Shown piece by piece: positions 1-9,289 of a stretch of DNA of 64,000 nucleotides (positions are counted from its first letter, which is position 1; every line of letters begins with the position of its first letter). This DNA comes from CAWAND01 sp963727915 (lineage in GTDB: Bacteria; Chloroflexota; Anaerolineae; Anaerolineales; E44-bin32). The stretch is from positions 186,001-250,000 of the forward strand of contig CAVSID010000004.1 in assembly GCA_963727915.1 (NCBI GenBank). Reading direction: 5' to 3'. Both the position numbers and the translations under genes were made by a program. Below the pieces are notes generated by a model that saw only the letters and a program-made list of their open reading frames with translations, was not told the DNA's origin and made no database searches.

Positions 1-883
1 CAATCCGAACCTTGGGCCGTGATTCCCGCTCACGATCTACCAGGGCCTCCCAAGAAGTCCAATCCGGTCGGCGGGCTGCTTCGAGACCCAGGCGGTTGAC
101 CAAGTACTCGCCTAGCCCCTCCCTTTCCAAGATCAAGGGGACCTCGTAAATCAAAGGGGTGGTGGTCAAGGGGATGACCGCCCTGGTCTCGACGTCACAG
201 AACTGGGCGATCTTGGAGCGGAGGTCCTCACCGACAACATGATCCGAACGAGCGATGATGACGTCCGGTGAGATCCCGATGCCGCGAAGCTCGCGCACTG
301 AGTGCTGGGTGGGTTTGGTCTTCAGCTCATCCGTCGCTCCGATGTGCGGCAACCAGGTTACGTGGACGTACACGCTGTTCTCACGGCCTACGTCCGCGCG
401 CATTTGGCGGAGCGCCTCAAGAAACGGCAGCGATTCAATATCTCCCACCGTGCCGCCCACTTCCACGAGCACAATTTCTGCGCTGGTGCTCCTCGGAACA
501 AGGCCGATCCGCCGCTTGATCTCGTTGGTGATGTGCGGAATGACCTGAATGGTACCGCCCAGGAAGTCGCCACGCCTTTCCTGTGCGATAACGTCTGAAT
601 AGATTTGGCCCGTCGTGACATTGCAGACCCTGCTCAGACTTGCATCGATGAACCGTTCATAATGCCCCAGATCCAAATCCGTCTCCGACCCATCGTCCAG
701 CACAAACACCTCACCATGTTGGTACGGGCTCATGGTGCCCGGGTCGACGTTGATATATGGATCGAGCTTCTGAACGGCAACTTTGAATCCGCGTTCCTTG
801 AGCAGTTTGCCCAAGGCTGCCGTGGCCACACCTTTGCCCACCGAGCTGACCACGCCCCCCGTCAAGAAGATGTACTTTGTCAT
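1..883 (-). CDS. pyrG: CTP synthase, C-terminally truncated by the window edge
   Basis: The first 294 codons of CTP synthase are present; the gene runs off the left edge. The enzyme aminates UTP to CTP using ATP and glutamine. The visible part is the N-terminal amidoligase domain: it begins MTKYIFLTGGVVSSVGKG, the classic P-loop-like start of the family, followed by KLDPYINVDPGTMSP and GEVFVLDDGSETDLDLGHYE, which bind ATP/Mg and UTP. The glutaminase domain would lie outside the window. The start ATG (883-881) is the only one that gives the canonical N-terminus. It has its own likely promoter and a structured leader (separate entries), so it may be transcribed apart from the rimM operon. The reading frame is unbroken. 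Confidence 0.96.
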   Translation of the reverse strand, partial: MTKYIFLTGGVVSSVGKGVATAALGKLLKERGFKVAVQKLDPYINVDPGTMSPYQHGEVFVLDDGSETDLDLGHYERFIDASLSRVCNVTTGQIYSDVIAQERRGDFLGGTIQVIPHITNEIKRRIGLVPRSTSAEIVLVEVGGTVGDIESLPFLEALRQMRADVGRENSVYVHVTWLPHIGATDELKTKPTQHSVRELRGIGISPDVIIARSDHVVGEDLRSKIAQFCDVETRAVIPLTTTPLIYEVPLILEREGLGEYLVNRLGLEAARRPDWTSWEALVDRERESRPKVRI

Positions 884-941
884 GAGCCCTCCCACCCAGG
901 CAAGCCACACTGCGTTCGGCCACGCCCGCAATAAAGACGAA

Positions 942-968
942 GCGCCGGCCCTTTGGGGGTGCCGGCGC
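942..968 (-). terminator. GC-rich stem-loop in the pyrG leader / after rimM
   Basis: GCGCCGGC (942-949) pairs with GCCGGCGC (961-968) around an 11-nt loop. Read on the minus strand it is followed by TTCGTCTTTATT, a weak U-rich run. It lies downstream of the rimM stop and downstream of the putative pyrG promoter, so it could end the rimM operon, attenuate pyrG, or both. Confidence 0.55.
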
Positions 969-1013
969 ATCTGGCATTCTTCCTAGATATCTTGGTTCTA
1001 GGGTGCATGTAGA

Positions 1014-1043
1014 AGTCTAGCACACAGTTTCGGATGCCGTCAA
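1014..1043 (-). promoter_or_regulatory. Putative pyrG promoter
   Basis: On the minus strand TTGACG (1043-1038) is followed after 18 nt by TAGACT (1019-1014). A transcript from here would carry a leader of about 125 nt before the pyrG ATG, containing a small stem-loop (982-1002, CCTAGA/TCTAGG) and the GC-rich stem-loop at 942-968. Confidence 0.5.
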
Positions 1044-1061
1044 GCCGGAGTCATCCCTGCT

Positions 1062-1619
1062 CTATTCCTGGACCTCTCTCAGTCCGGGGATCAAGTTTAC
1101 AATAATTGTCCCAGCATCCAAATCGACGGAACGGATCGTCGAACTGATGGCCGGGACGAGCAGATCCTTGCCCGTCTCCTTGCCGACCACGTAGACATCA
1201 TTGGCCCCGGTCTCTATGATCCCCTTGACCGTGCCCAACGCTTCGCCGTCTTGGCTGACCACGTCCAGACCCAAGATCTGCCAGTGGTAGTAGGCTCCTG
1301 GCGTGAGCTCCTGGGCGTCTGCCGTCTCGATATAGACCTCGGCAGCCCGAAGCCCCTCGGCGCGATCCCTGCTCACCACCCCTTCAAGACTGACCAGGTA
1401 CCGGTTCTGATGGGGGCGGATGGCCACAAGCTTCTTCGGTGTGTGACCATCGCCGAAGTAGATGGTCTTCCCGGGGATGAGACTTGCCATAAGCTCGGCC
1501 ACACCTTCGATCAGGATCTCCCCGCGTATGCCATGCGGACGGACAACGCGCCCGGCAGCCAGGAATTTCCCAGCCTGCTGGGCGCGTCCTTGGGGTTCCA
1601 TTGATGGGGATCTGGCCAC
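1062..1619 (-). CDS. rimM: 16S rRNA processing protein RimM
   Basis: RimM (185 aa) helps mature the 30S head and binds ribosomal protein S19. The N-terminal domain opens GKFLAAGRVVRPHGIRGEI, the family signature (G.I...HGI.GE.). The C-terminal PRC-barrel half has the expected HWQILGLDV, GTVKGIIETGANDVYVV and LLVPAI motifs, and ends in a conserved hydrophobic strand and acidic tail. Length is normal. It lies 8 nt after khpA and is transcribed with rpsP and khpA, the usual neighbours (rpsP-khpA-rimM-trmD in many bacteria); trmD is missing here and pyrG follows instead. The start may be the Met at codon 7 (1601) rather than codon 1. Confidence 0.95.
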   Translation of the reverse strand: MARSPSMEPQGRAQQAGKFLAAGRVVRPHGIRGEILIEGVAELMASLIPGKTIYFGDGHTPKKLVAIRPHQNRYLVSLEGVVSRDRAEGLRAAEVYIETADAQELTPGAYYHWQILGLDVVSQDGEALGTVKGIIETGANDVYVVGKETGKDLLVPAISSTIRSVDLDAGTIIVNLIPGLREVQE

Positions 1620-1627
1620 GTCGGATT

Positions 1628-1855
1628 TCAGGGAATGTCGAGCGTAGCGCGCGTCCCGTGCTGCGTAGCGGATACCCGAAGCAAAGCTCGCATCGCATTG
1701 GCCACTCGGCCTCCGCGACCGATCACACGTCCTTTGTCTTCGTCGGCGACGATCAACTCAAAGCGGATACGCCCACGTTCGAGATGCTGTTGAACCTCAA
1801 CTTGGGTCGGATCGTCCACGAGCGACTTCGCCACGTACTCGATCAATTCTTGCAT
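1628..1855 (-). CDS. khpA: KH-domain RNA-binding protein KhpA
   Basis: This 75-residue protein is a single KH domain. The RNA-gripping loop is visible as DKGRVIGRGGRVANAMR, preceded by the strand RIRFELIVADED. KhpA (YlqC family) partners with KhpB/Jag in several Gram-positive bacteria and influences cell elongation and RNA stability. Its place between rpsP and rimM is the standard context for this family. Start and stop give exactly the family length of about 75 aa, with no frame problem. Confidence 0.93.
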   Translation of the reverse strand: MQELIEYVAKSLVDDPTQVEVQQHLERGRIRFELIVADEDKGRVIGRGGRVANAMRALLRVSATQHGTRATLDIP

Positions 1856-1899
1856 GGCTCGCAGTGCCTCCTAGAGGTTGATTGGGCCCCTTGATGAGG

Positions 1900-2653
1900 T
1901 CAGTCCTTGTCGCCGCCTTCGTCGTCCACTTCGGCTTCTTCTTCAGCGCCGGGATCCGCCTTGGCTTCGTCAGTCGGTGCTGATTCGGCCGCCTGGTCGG
2001 AGTCCTGCTCGGCCTCTTCTACGTCTTCGGGACCGGACACCGATTCGGCCGAGGGGTCTGCCGCCTGATCTGCGGCTACGGGTTCGGGTTCAGACTCAGC
2101 TTCGGCCTCAGCCCCTTCTTCCAATTCGACTTCGATTTCGGGTTCGGCCACCGCCTCGACCTCTGCCACAACCTCTTCTTCCGACTTCAGCCTCGGGGAC
2201 TGCCTCGGGTTCGGCCGCCGCTTTGACTACGGGCTGGGCTTCCGGCTGGCTCTCGGCCTCCTCGGCCGCAGCTTCTTTGGCCTTAGATTTCTTCGACGGG
2301 CGCGAGCGACTGAAGTCTTGTCGGCGGGTGCGAGGATCGACTTCGGGCACAGCGGCTTCGGCTTCCTGGGCAAGGGTCTCGAGATCCTCGCCAGCCTTGA
2401 AGCGTTCCCACCGATCCCAGGTACCCAGAGCATTCAGGGCCGAACGCACGGCGTCCGTCGGCTGGGCTCCGTTCTGGAGCCAGTGGAACAGCCGGGCCTC
2501 GTCGACGGTCACTGTTGCCGGTTCCGTCCTTGGGTTGTAGTGGCCGATGATCTCAAGGAACCGGCCATCGCGCGGGCTGCGTTTGTCTGTCGCCACGATG
2601 CGAAAACTGGGCTGGTTACGCGCGCCAACCCGACGCAATCTGATACGGACCAT
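1900..2653 (-). CDS. rpsP: 30S ribosomal protein S16 with a long acidic tail; one apparent indel
   Basis: The first 85 or so residues are a normal S16 (MVRIRLRRVGARNQPSFRIV at the start, then RFLEIIGHYNPR, LQNGAQPTDAV). After that comes a lysine/serine linker and an exceptionally long tail made almost wholly of Glu, Ala, Pro and Asp, giving about 250 aa against 80-100 in most bacteria. The frame breaks near 2183: removing one G restores an uninterrupted Glu/Ala-rich reading down to a stop at 1900. A good Shine-Dalgarno (AGGAGAG) lies 9 nt before the ATG. It is followed by khpA after about 45 nt. Identity of the S16 domain is certain; the full tail depends on the indel correction. Confidence 0.92.
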
Positions 2654-2774
2654 TTGCTATCTCTCTCCTATTGGTTGTCTCAATCGAAGAACACTTCCCC
2701 TTGGCCGTCTTGGAGAGAGGGATGAGCCGGAAGGAGGGCTCGACAAATTCCCGACGACACACGGGCGTGAGTTC

Positions 2775-4097
2775 TCATCGGATGTAGCTGGTCAAACCGG
2801 GAATGCCCTGTTTGCCCAGCGTTTGGAAAACCTTGCGCATTTGCTGGTACTGGCGCAGGGTCTGATTGACCTCTTGAACAGTTGTTCCCGACCCCTTTGC
2901 CACACGACGTTTGCGGCTGGCGTTGAGCTTCTTCGGATTGCGTCGCTCATCCGGGGTCATCGAGCTGATGATGGCTGCCGTATGGGCAAGTCGGGCCTCG
3001 GATTCGCGTTCGTCGAAACCGCGTGCCTTGTCAACCAGGCCGGCGGGCAGCATCTCCAAGATCTTGCCCATGGGCCCCAACCTGCGGACCTGGGACAACT
3101 GCTGTGCAAAGTCTTGCAGATCAAACTCGCCGCGCGAAAGCCGCCTAACTTGGTCCTCAGCCTCGAATGCATCGAGTTGGGCCTCGGCCTTTTCAAGCAG
3201 GCCGATGACGTCGCCCATGCCGAGGATACGTGATGCCATGCGAGATGGCTCGAAGACCTCCAGGTCTTCCAGCCTTTCGCCGGTCCCTACGAATTTTATC
3301 GGAACTCCGCTCACAGCGCGCATCGAGATTGCCGCGCCGCCGCGGGCGTCTCCGTCGAGCTTGGTCAGGATCAAGCCTGTCAGCCTGAGAGATTCTGCAA
3401 ACCCTTCAGCGATGTGGACCGCCTCCTGGCCCGTCATAGCGTCAGCCACAAGGATGGTCTCATTGGGATCAAGAGAACGGGCCAGGCTCTCGAGGTCGTC
3501 CATCAAAGCTTCGTCCATCTGGGACCGGCCGGCGCTGTCAATGATCACAACTGACGCGCCTGCTTTAGAAGCCGCCATCAGGCCTTTTGCGGCCACCTCT
3601 TTCGGGCCCGTCCCTGCTTCATGAAAGACGGGGACGGCGATCGACTCGCCCAGGATACGCAGCTGCTCGCTAGCTGCCGGCCGGTTGACATCCGCGGCTA
3701 CCATCCATACACGCTCGCCCTGCTGTCGGAGGCGAGCCGCCAGCTTGGCAGCCGTAGTCGTCTTTCCCGAGCCCTGCAGACCGACGAGGAGGATTCGCCG
3801 CGGTGCTTGGCCGGCGAGCTGGAGCGGCACCGGTTCACCCAGAGTCTCTACCAAGCTATCAAACAGGGCCCTCAGGACTTGCTGGGCTGGATTGAGCGCC
3901 CTGGCGACTTCTTCGCTCAACGCTCTGTCGCGGACACGATCAAGCATCGGCTTGATCAAAGTGAAGTGAACATCGGCCTCCAGGAGCGCACGCCGAAGCT
4001 CGCCCAGCGCCTGGTCGACGTCCTTCGCACCAAGCTTGCCGTGCCGCCCAAGCTCCCGGAACACAGTCTGAATCCGTTGGGTCAGCGTTTCGAACAA
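2775..4097 (-). CDS. ffh: Signal recognition particle GTPase Ffh
   Basis: Ffh (SRP54, 440 aa) binds 4.5S RNA and signal peptides and delivers ribosomes to FtsY. The N domain helical bundle (about 1-95) starts MFETLTQRIQTVF with ALLEADVHF. The G domain follows with P-loop GLQGSGKTTTAAKLA, the DVNRPAA motif, IIDSAGR (G3), ILTKLDGDARGG (G4) and GTGERLEDLEVF. The M domain (about 295-440) carries the finger-loop region MGKILEMLPAG and the RNA-binding SRKRRVAKGSG. Length and motifs are normal and the frame is intact. It is the first gene of the ffh-rpsP-khpA-rimM run and has a good promoter about 110 nt upstream. Confidence 0.97.
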   Translation of the reverse strand: MFETLTQRIQTVFRELGRHGKLGAKDVDQALGELRRALLEADVHFTLIKPMLDRVRDRALSEEVARALNPAQQVLRALFDSLVETLGEPVPLQLAGQAPRRILLVGLQGSGKTTTAAKLAARLRQQGERVWMVAADVNRPAASEQLRILGESIAVPVFHEAGTGPKEVAAKGLMAASKAGASVVIIDSAGRSQMDEALMDDLESLARSLDPNETILVADAMTGQEAVHIAEGFAESLRLTGLILTKLDGDARGGAAISMRAVSGVPIKFVGTGERLEDLEVFEPSRMASRILGMGDVIGLLEKAEAQLDAFEAEDQVRRLSRGEFDLQDFAQQLSQVRRLGPMGKILEMLPAGLVDKARGFDERESEARLAHTAAIISSMTPDERRNPKKLNASRKRRVAKGSGTTVQEVNQTLRQYQQMRKVFQTLGKQGIPGLTSYIR

Positions 4098-4202
4098 ATC
4101 TTTGCTTTCCTCACATGCAATCCGCCGATCGGACTCTGCCTGGGGCAGTAGCCGGCCGGCGGTGACATGGTCTCGGACTGAAATGGCCCGTTTGGCTCGT
4201 TC

Positions 4203-4232
4203 ATTCTAGCCGCGAGCCGGGAGGACGGTCAA
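4203..4232 (-). promoter_or_regulatory. Promoter of the ffh-rpsP-khpA-rimM operon
   Basis: On the minus strand TTGACC (4232-4227), 18-nt spacer, TAGAAT (4208-4203). It sits between the stop of the SEDS/PBP gene and the ffh start and would give a leader of about 100 nt. Confidence 0.6.
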
Positions 4233-4281
4233 GGGAACGGCCGTTCGGCGCCCGGCATTCTGACTCCCGAGGCCCTTCGGA

Positions 4282-6963
4282 TCAAGGTTCCGATGCTGCA
4301 ACCGACCCGAGCAACCCCCGACCGATTTCACGGGCTTGCAGGGCGTCGGCCTGTTCGAGGACCACCACAGCCACGATCGCCGTCCCCTCCAATTCGGTGG
4401 CGCCTTCATACCACGCTAAATGCGAGCCCCCTGCTCCCGAAATTGCATAGCCTGTCATTTCGACACGCTGCCCATCGGCGCTGGTCAGCGCCGCCCGCAA
4501 GGTCTGGGCCGGAATGGGTGATAGGGCGATCAAACCCTGGGACTCTGAGGCCGAGTCTCGCCACCCCGAGCCAGGGGCTCGCACGGCCTCCACCAGCTGT
4601 CAGCGCGGGAAGCGTGCCGTCCATCACTACCGCCGAGAAGGCGCGTGCCATCTGAAGAGGGCTCACCGTCAAATTGCCCTGCCCCACCGCCTCCTGACCC
4701 ACCAACGAAGACGTCGTAGCCGCCGCCACGTCTCCGGCGGCTGCCTCGATCCGCAACCCAGGTCGATCGCCAAAACCAAATGCATGTGCCATGTCCAGCA
4801 GCCCATCCGAGCCGAGAACTTGCCCAGCCAAGTAGAAAGGCATGGGACATCCCGATCTGAGCGCGGCTGCGACTGTGCTCTGGGCGCCCTGCGGGAGCTC
4901 CTGCACGCAGCTCAAAGCTTGACCATCCACCGCCACCGGATGAGCCAAACCCTGCGCCGCTTGATCGGGAATCAGGCCCCCCGTTTGCACCCCCCACGCG
5001 AACACAAAGGGCGTGATCGCCGTTCCTGGCTGATACACGCCTTGCGTGGCGCGGTTCAAAAGGGGTGAGAAATCACTCAGGGTTAAGTCGTGACCAGGTT
5101 GCCTCCAATCGGTTAGGGTCGAAGGAAGGCGAAGAAGCGAGGGCAAGCAGGTGCCCGTTGACCGAATCGAGCAAAACCACAGCCCCGACCCGGCCTGAAA
5201 GCGCGCCCATCGCTAACGATTGAAGCCCGCTGTCCAGGGTTAATTTGACATCGTACCCAGGCGGCGGCGTACCCTGTATGAGCTCGTGCCAGAAGATCTG
5301 CTCCGCGTCGTAGCCGGCCTCGCCGCGAAGATAGGCATCCATCGAAAGCTCGACCCCAGCCTGGCCATAAACCGTGGAATCATAGCCGACTACGGGTGCC
5401 GCCGCTGACTCCGGATAGGAACGTTGATAATCTCCACGCGCCCCCACGGTTTCCGCAACCAACTTTCCGTTGCGGTCGAAGATCTGGCCCCTGGGCGACG
5501 TCGTTTCTGCCAATGCACGGCGCGGGTTGTCAGTTCTGCCGACCAGGGCAGGCGCTCTGAAGAGCGTCCACCAACCCAGCACGCCGGCCAAGGCTACCCA
5601 TCCCAGCGAGAACCCGAATTGGATGTTCAGGAAGGATGACAGGAACTGAGGCCGCCGGCGACGGCCGCCAGAAACGTGGACAAGGAACGCCAACCCGAGC
5701 AAGCTCGTGAGCAGGGATGATCCGCCGTAGGAGACAAAGGGAAGAGTTACGCCGGTTAGCGGAAGCAGGCGAATGACCCCGCCGATAATCAGGACACTTT
5801 GTAGGCCGAAGCCGATCGACACCCCGGCGGCGAGAAGGACTGCGAAGGGATCCCGGGCTCGGCTTGCGGCTCGAAGACCACGGCTGACCAACAACGCAAC
5901 CAGGCCCAACAAGGCCACGGCGCCGATCATCCCCCACTCCTCGGATATGGCGGCAAAGATGAAGTCGGTGTGAGCAGCTGGCACGAAGCCAGGAGACCCG
6001 AAATCCCGGACCGCTACCGAGCAGCCCCCCGGATGCTATGGCGATCAGCGACTGGACGATCTGATAGGCGTTGCCTGACGGATCGGCCCACGGGTTGAGC
6101 CAAGCGACGATGCGGAGACGGACTATGGGAATGTAGAACCAACCCAGCGCGCCTCCGGCCGCCGCCACCAACGCTGCGCCTAGGAGGGCCTTCCAGCGCC
6201 CGAATGCCGCATACACCATGACAGCCAACAGGCCGATAAACAACGTTCCCGTGCCCAAGTCCCGCTGGGCGATCACCAGCAGAACGGAGATGCCCCCAAT
6301 TACCCACAGCGGTGCGTATTCTGTCCAACCGAACGCCTTCTCGCGACCCCAGATCAGCCGGTCCCCCAGATAGGACGCCAGGTAGACGATGAGCAGCAAT
6401 CGCAGGAGTTCAGAGGGCTGAAAGTACAGGCCGCAGCACCCGAGCCAAAGGTGGGGCTCACCACCCGACGGGTTGGTACCCAAGAGCAACGTCAGGCCCG
6501 TAAGCAAGATCGCGCCAGACATCCATAGGTATCGGTAGCGGCGAAGCCACCCCAAATCGGAGGGACGGCGAAAGACCTCGATCAGGAGCACGGTGCCCAC
6601 CAGGAACCAGGCCGTCTGGCGGGCGCCGAAACTGGGGATTAGGCGCCAGATGGCCAAGGTCCCCCAACCGGAAAGCAGATAGGCGATGGGCAGCAGCATG
6701 GGATCGCGGTCGGGCTTGGTTTGCCTTAGGGCCCTTCGCACGGCCCACGCGGACCCCATCCAAACCGGCAGCACGACCAACGGTGCTAATCGGGCTGGAG
6801 CAACCATCCATTCGCCAAGTCTGGCTGCCGGCGCCAGGGCCAAGGCCAGTCCGTTCAGCCCCAGAAAGACAAACGCAAGGGTTAACAAGCGCCCCTCGCG
6901 TCGGGCAATCCTCCCTGCTGGTTCAGGAAAGGTATCGATCGATGAGGAGGGAGAGCCGCTCAC
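4282..6963 (-). CDS. SEDS glycan polymerase (RodA/FtsW) fused to a PBP transpeptidase-like domain lacking catalytic motifs
   Basis: One gene of about 890 codons (three apparent indels near 6010, 5105 and 4590) joins two cell-wall modules. Residues 1-440 are a polytopic SEDS protein with AQRDLGTGT, HTDFIFAAISEEWG and LTGVTLPFVSYGGSS, motifs of RodA/FtsW peptidoglycan polymerases. After one more membrane segment comes a class B PBP: TSPRGQIFDRNGKLVAET, YGQAGVELSMDAYLRG and GAVVLLDSVNGHLLALASSP. The fusion point lies inside one unbroken frame (5073-5984). The transpeptidase half looks dead: SxxK is QPGTAITPF, SxN is RSGCPMPFY, and KTG is VEMTGYA, so the serine, lysine and asparagine are all replaced. 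The start at 6963 overlaps the mtnP end by 41 nt. The likely role is glycan strand synthesis with a non-enzymatic regulatory PBP partner. Confidence 0.88.
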
Positions 6964-7786
6964 GGACCTCTTCCGGAATGTTGGCAGGCGTTGTCGTCAG
7001 AGCGTTGCCGAGGGCATCGCCGCACTCGCATTCACGCGCCTCGGGCATGTGTGCGATAACCCTGCGGATCGCACGCTGGGCAAGGTCGGTGTTGGCGTTG
7101 ATAGTGGCCATGACCATCTCAACGTTTACAGGCTCCTCGGCGGTCCGCCAAACGTCGTAGTCGGTGACGTGGGCGATCACAGCGTAGCAAAGCTCAGCCT
7201 CTCGGGCGAGGAAAGCTTCCGTGCTGGTGGTCATCCCAACAATCGACATGCCCCAGGCCCGATATGTGTTGGATTCAGCCCGGGTTGAAAAGCGCGGACC
7301 TTCGATGGTCACAAACGCTCCACCTCGGTGGACGGTGCCTTTTTCCGCAGCGATGCTCTCGGCGAGCAGGTTCGAAAGCTGTGGGCAGAATGGGTCGGCC
7401 ACGCTCACGTGGGCCACCATACCCCGTCCGAAAAAGCTCGCGTCACGTCTTCGCGTGTTGTCGTAGACCTGATCCGGCACGACGATATCGCCGGGAGCAT
7501 AGTCTTCTCGAAGTGAGCCGCAGGCGCTAACCGAGATCACACGCTTCGCGCCCAGCTGTTTCAGGGCGTAGATATTGGCCCGGTAGTTGATCTCAGAGGG
7601 AGGAACGACGTGTCCCTGACCGTGGCGGGCGAGAAAGGCGATCGACCGTCCGTCTAAGTTTCCGAGGGCCAAAGGTGAACTCGGCTGCCCAAAAGGTGTG
7701 TCGACCTCCACTTCTTGGCTGATCTCGAGGCCCTGCATCTCGTACAGCCCCGAACCCCCAATCACGCCGATCTCAGTCTCCTTCAT
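6923..7786 (-). CDS. mtnP: S-methyl-5'-thioadenosine phosphorylase
   Basis: This protein of about 287 aa phosphorolyses MTA (by-product of polyamine and other SAM-using reactions) to adenine and methylthioribose-1-phosphate. It opens with EIGVIGGSGLYEM (phosphate-binding GGSG), then RHGQGHVVPPSEINYRAN, SVSACGSLRED, FVTIEGPRFSTRAES, and WGMSIVGMTTSTEAFLAREA with TDYDVW, all typical of the MTAP branch of purine nucleoside phosphorylases. I prefer the Met at 7786 because it starts right at the conserved first strand; a start four codons earlier is possible. It lies between the FHA genes and the SEDS/PBP fusion, where actinobacteria carry pstP. A second SAM-salvage type enzyme, the amidohydrolase at 50058, is elsewhere in the window. 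Confidence 0.93.
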   Translation of the reverse strand: MKETEIGVIGGSGLYEMQGLEISQEVEVDTPFGQPSSPLALGNLDGRSIAFLARHGQGHVVPPSEINYRANIYALKQLGAKRVISVSACGSLREDYAPGDIVVPDQVYDNTRRRDASFFGRGMVAHVSVADPFCPQLSNLLAESIAAEKGTVHRGGAFVTIEGPRFSTRAESNTYRAWGMSIVGMTTSTEAFLAREAELCYAVIAHVTDYDVWRTAEEPVNVEMVMATINANTDLAQRAIRRVIAHMPEARECECGDALGNALTTTPANIPEEVRERLSLLIDRYLS

Positions 7787-7917
7787 GCTCGCCTCCAATA
7801 TGGGGACTCGCGTTGGGATCGTATCACACCCAGATCATCGCCCCACGGACTGCCAGACGCCGTGGGGCGAAACACGAACCCGCGCGCTCGATTCACGCCT
7901 CAATTCTGGTTGGCACC

Positions 7918-8340
7918 TCAGGCGCTTTCTTCCAGCAGCATGAGCACCCGTCCGAATCGAATCTCATCTCCGTAGGCCACTACGAGGGGCTCTTCGACCC
8001 GAAGATCGTTGACGTCGGTGCCATTCCGCGATGCCAAATCTTCAAGCCACCATTGGCCCCCGTGGTAGAAGATGCGGGCGTGATGAGAGGAAACGGTCTC
8101 GTCATCCAGCATGATGGTATTGTCCGCCGCCCGACCGATCTCATTCAAAGTGTCTAAAGCAAAATAGATCCCGGGTGAAATCCCATCAACCGCCACCAGA
8201 CGCGCCCCCGGCGCCGCATCAAGGATGGAACGCGATTCCCGAAGATCCTGCCACTGGACATAGAGAAGCCATCCCAGGAACAGGTACAGGGCGATCGCCA
8301 GCAAGATGCGAACGACGAGGAGGAGCTGCGCAGGGGTCAT
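7918..8340 (-). CDS. Membrane-anchored FHA-domain protein (FhaB-like)
   Basis: This 140-residue protein has one N-terminal membrane helix (about residues 5-28, LLLVVRILLAIALYLFLGWL) and a cytoplasmic FHA domain (about 60-138). The phosphothreonine-binding motifs are present: EIGRAADNTIMLDD, SSHHARI and ASRNGTDVND. The layout matches mycobacterial FhaB (FipA), which links phospho-signalling to the division and elongation machinery. No Ser/Thr kinase or PP2C phosphatase gene is visible next to it, so the phosphorylated partner must be encoded elsewhere or be absent. Confidence 0.85.
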   Translation of the reverse strand: MTPAQLLLVVRILLAIALYLFLGWLLYVQWQDLRESRSILDAAPGARLVAVDGISPGIYFALDTLNEIGRAADNTIMLDDETVSSHHARIFYHGGQWWLEDLASRNGTDVNDLRVEEPLVVAYGDEIRFGRVLMLLEESA

Positions 8341-8445
8341 TCGATGCGCTGCGTGCCGGGATCTCCGTCCCGATCGATCTCGCTTCGGGTCTTTTGATCT
8401 CCAGCCGGCCGAGGCGGAAATGGCGGAGTATAGGCCTCGGTAGAA

Positions 8446-9174
8446 TCAGGCGGGCCGCTTCGGGTCCTCTCCGTACACGAGCCGAATGTCGGCGATCGTA
8501 ATCACATCCCCTTGGCGCAGGATGTGCTGCTTCACGGCTCGCCCATTGACCTTGGTTCCGGTAGTCGAGCCCAGATCAAAGAGCACAAATCTTCCATCCC
8601 GGATGCGCAACTGCGCATGGGCTCGAGAGACATGCGGATTGTCCAGGATCAATTGATTGTCAAGCCGGCGTCCGATGTTGACTACTGGACGATCCAAGGC
8701 ATAGTGGCCCCGTCCATCAACAATCAGAAAAGCACCGTCCGGCAGGGCACCAGGCCGCAGCACAGCTTCACGCTGCATGGGATGGGTGAACTCGAGGGGA
8801 TTGCCGCTGTGCCAGGCAACGACCCGGACCTCCCAGCGCTTGAGGGTGGGGTCGGCGGCGACGGTGATGTTGGGTTGCCGCTGCAGGATGTACCCGGCCG
8901 AGCGAACGGCCTCGAGCAGGCCCTTGGCCAGCACGGCTTGTATATTGGGCGCCGAATCGAACAGGAAATTGGCGTCCTCGGGATTGAGGGTCAAGGCGTA
9001 CTGGTCGGGAGCATAGCTCCGTCCCTGTTCGTCCTGCTTTCCAACCTCTTCCATGGCATGCGCCAACTGCCCGGCGACGACCGCAGGTGAAATCTCCGAG
9101 CCGAGCAGGCGAGCCAAGGACCCTTCGACGAGCACTTCGAGCTGCCGTTCAAGTCTTGCGAGCTGATCCTTCAT
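8446..9174 (-). CDS. FhaA-like protein: DUF3662 domain plus FHA domain
   Basis: This 242-residue protein has an N-terminal FhaA_N/DUF3662-type domain (about 1-110, with YAPDQYALTLNPED and AGYILQRQPNITV) and a C-terminal FHA domain (about 150-240) with VNIGRRLDNQLILDNPHVSR, RAHAQL, STTGTKVNG. In mycobacteria FhaA binds phosphorylated MviN/MurJ and restrains peptidoglycan synthesis; the same architecture beside a SEDS/PBP gene suggests a similar role. It is paralogous to the gene immediately upstream (9290-10157): both share the AWHSGNP/DPLQ strand and the IGRRLDN motif. The frame is intact. Confidence 0.85.
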   Translation of the reverse strand: MKDQLARLERQLEVLVEGSLARLLGSEISPAVVAGQLAHAMEEVGKQDEQGRSYAPDQYALTLNPEDANFLFDSAPNIQAVLAKGLLEAVRSAGYILQRQPNITVAADPTLKRWEVRVVAWHSGNPLEFTHPMQREAVLRPGALPDGAFLIVDGRGHYALDRPVVNIGRRLDNQLILDNPHVSRAHAQLRIRDGRFVLFDLGSTTGTKVNGRAVKQHILRQGDVITIADIRLVYGEDPKRPA

Positions 9175-9289
9175 CGCAGGGGATTATAAGACGGAGTTCG
9201 GGCGATGACCAACCCTCCGAACCCTGGCAGGTGCGCAGGCCGCTCGACGCTTCCCCGAAACTCGGCCGGCAGGTCAGAACCTGCACAGG

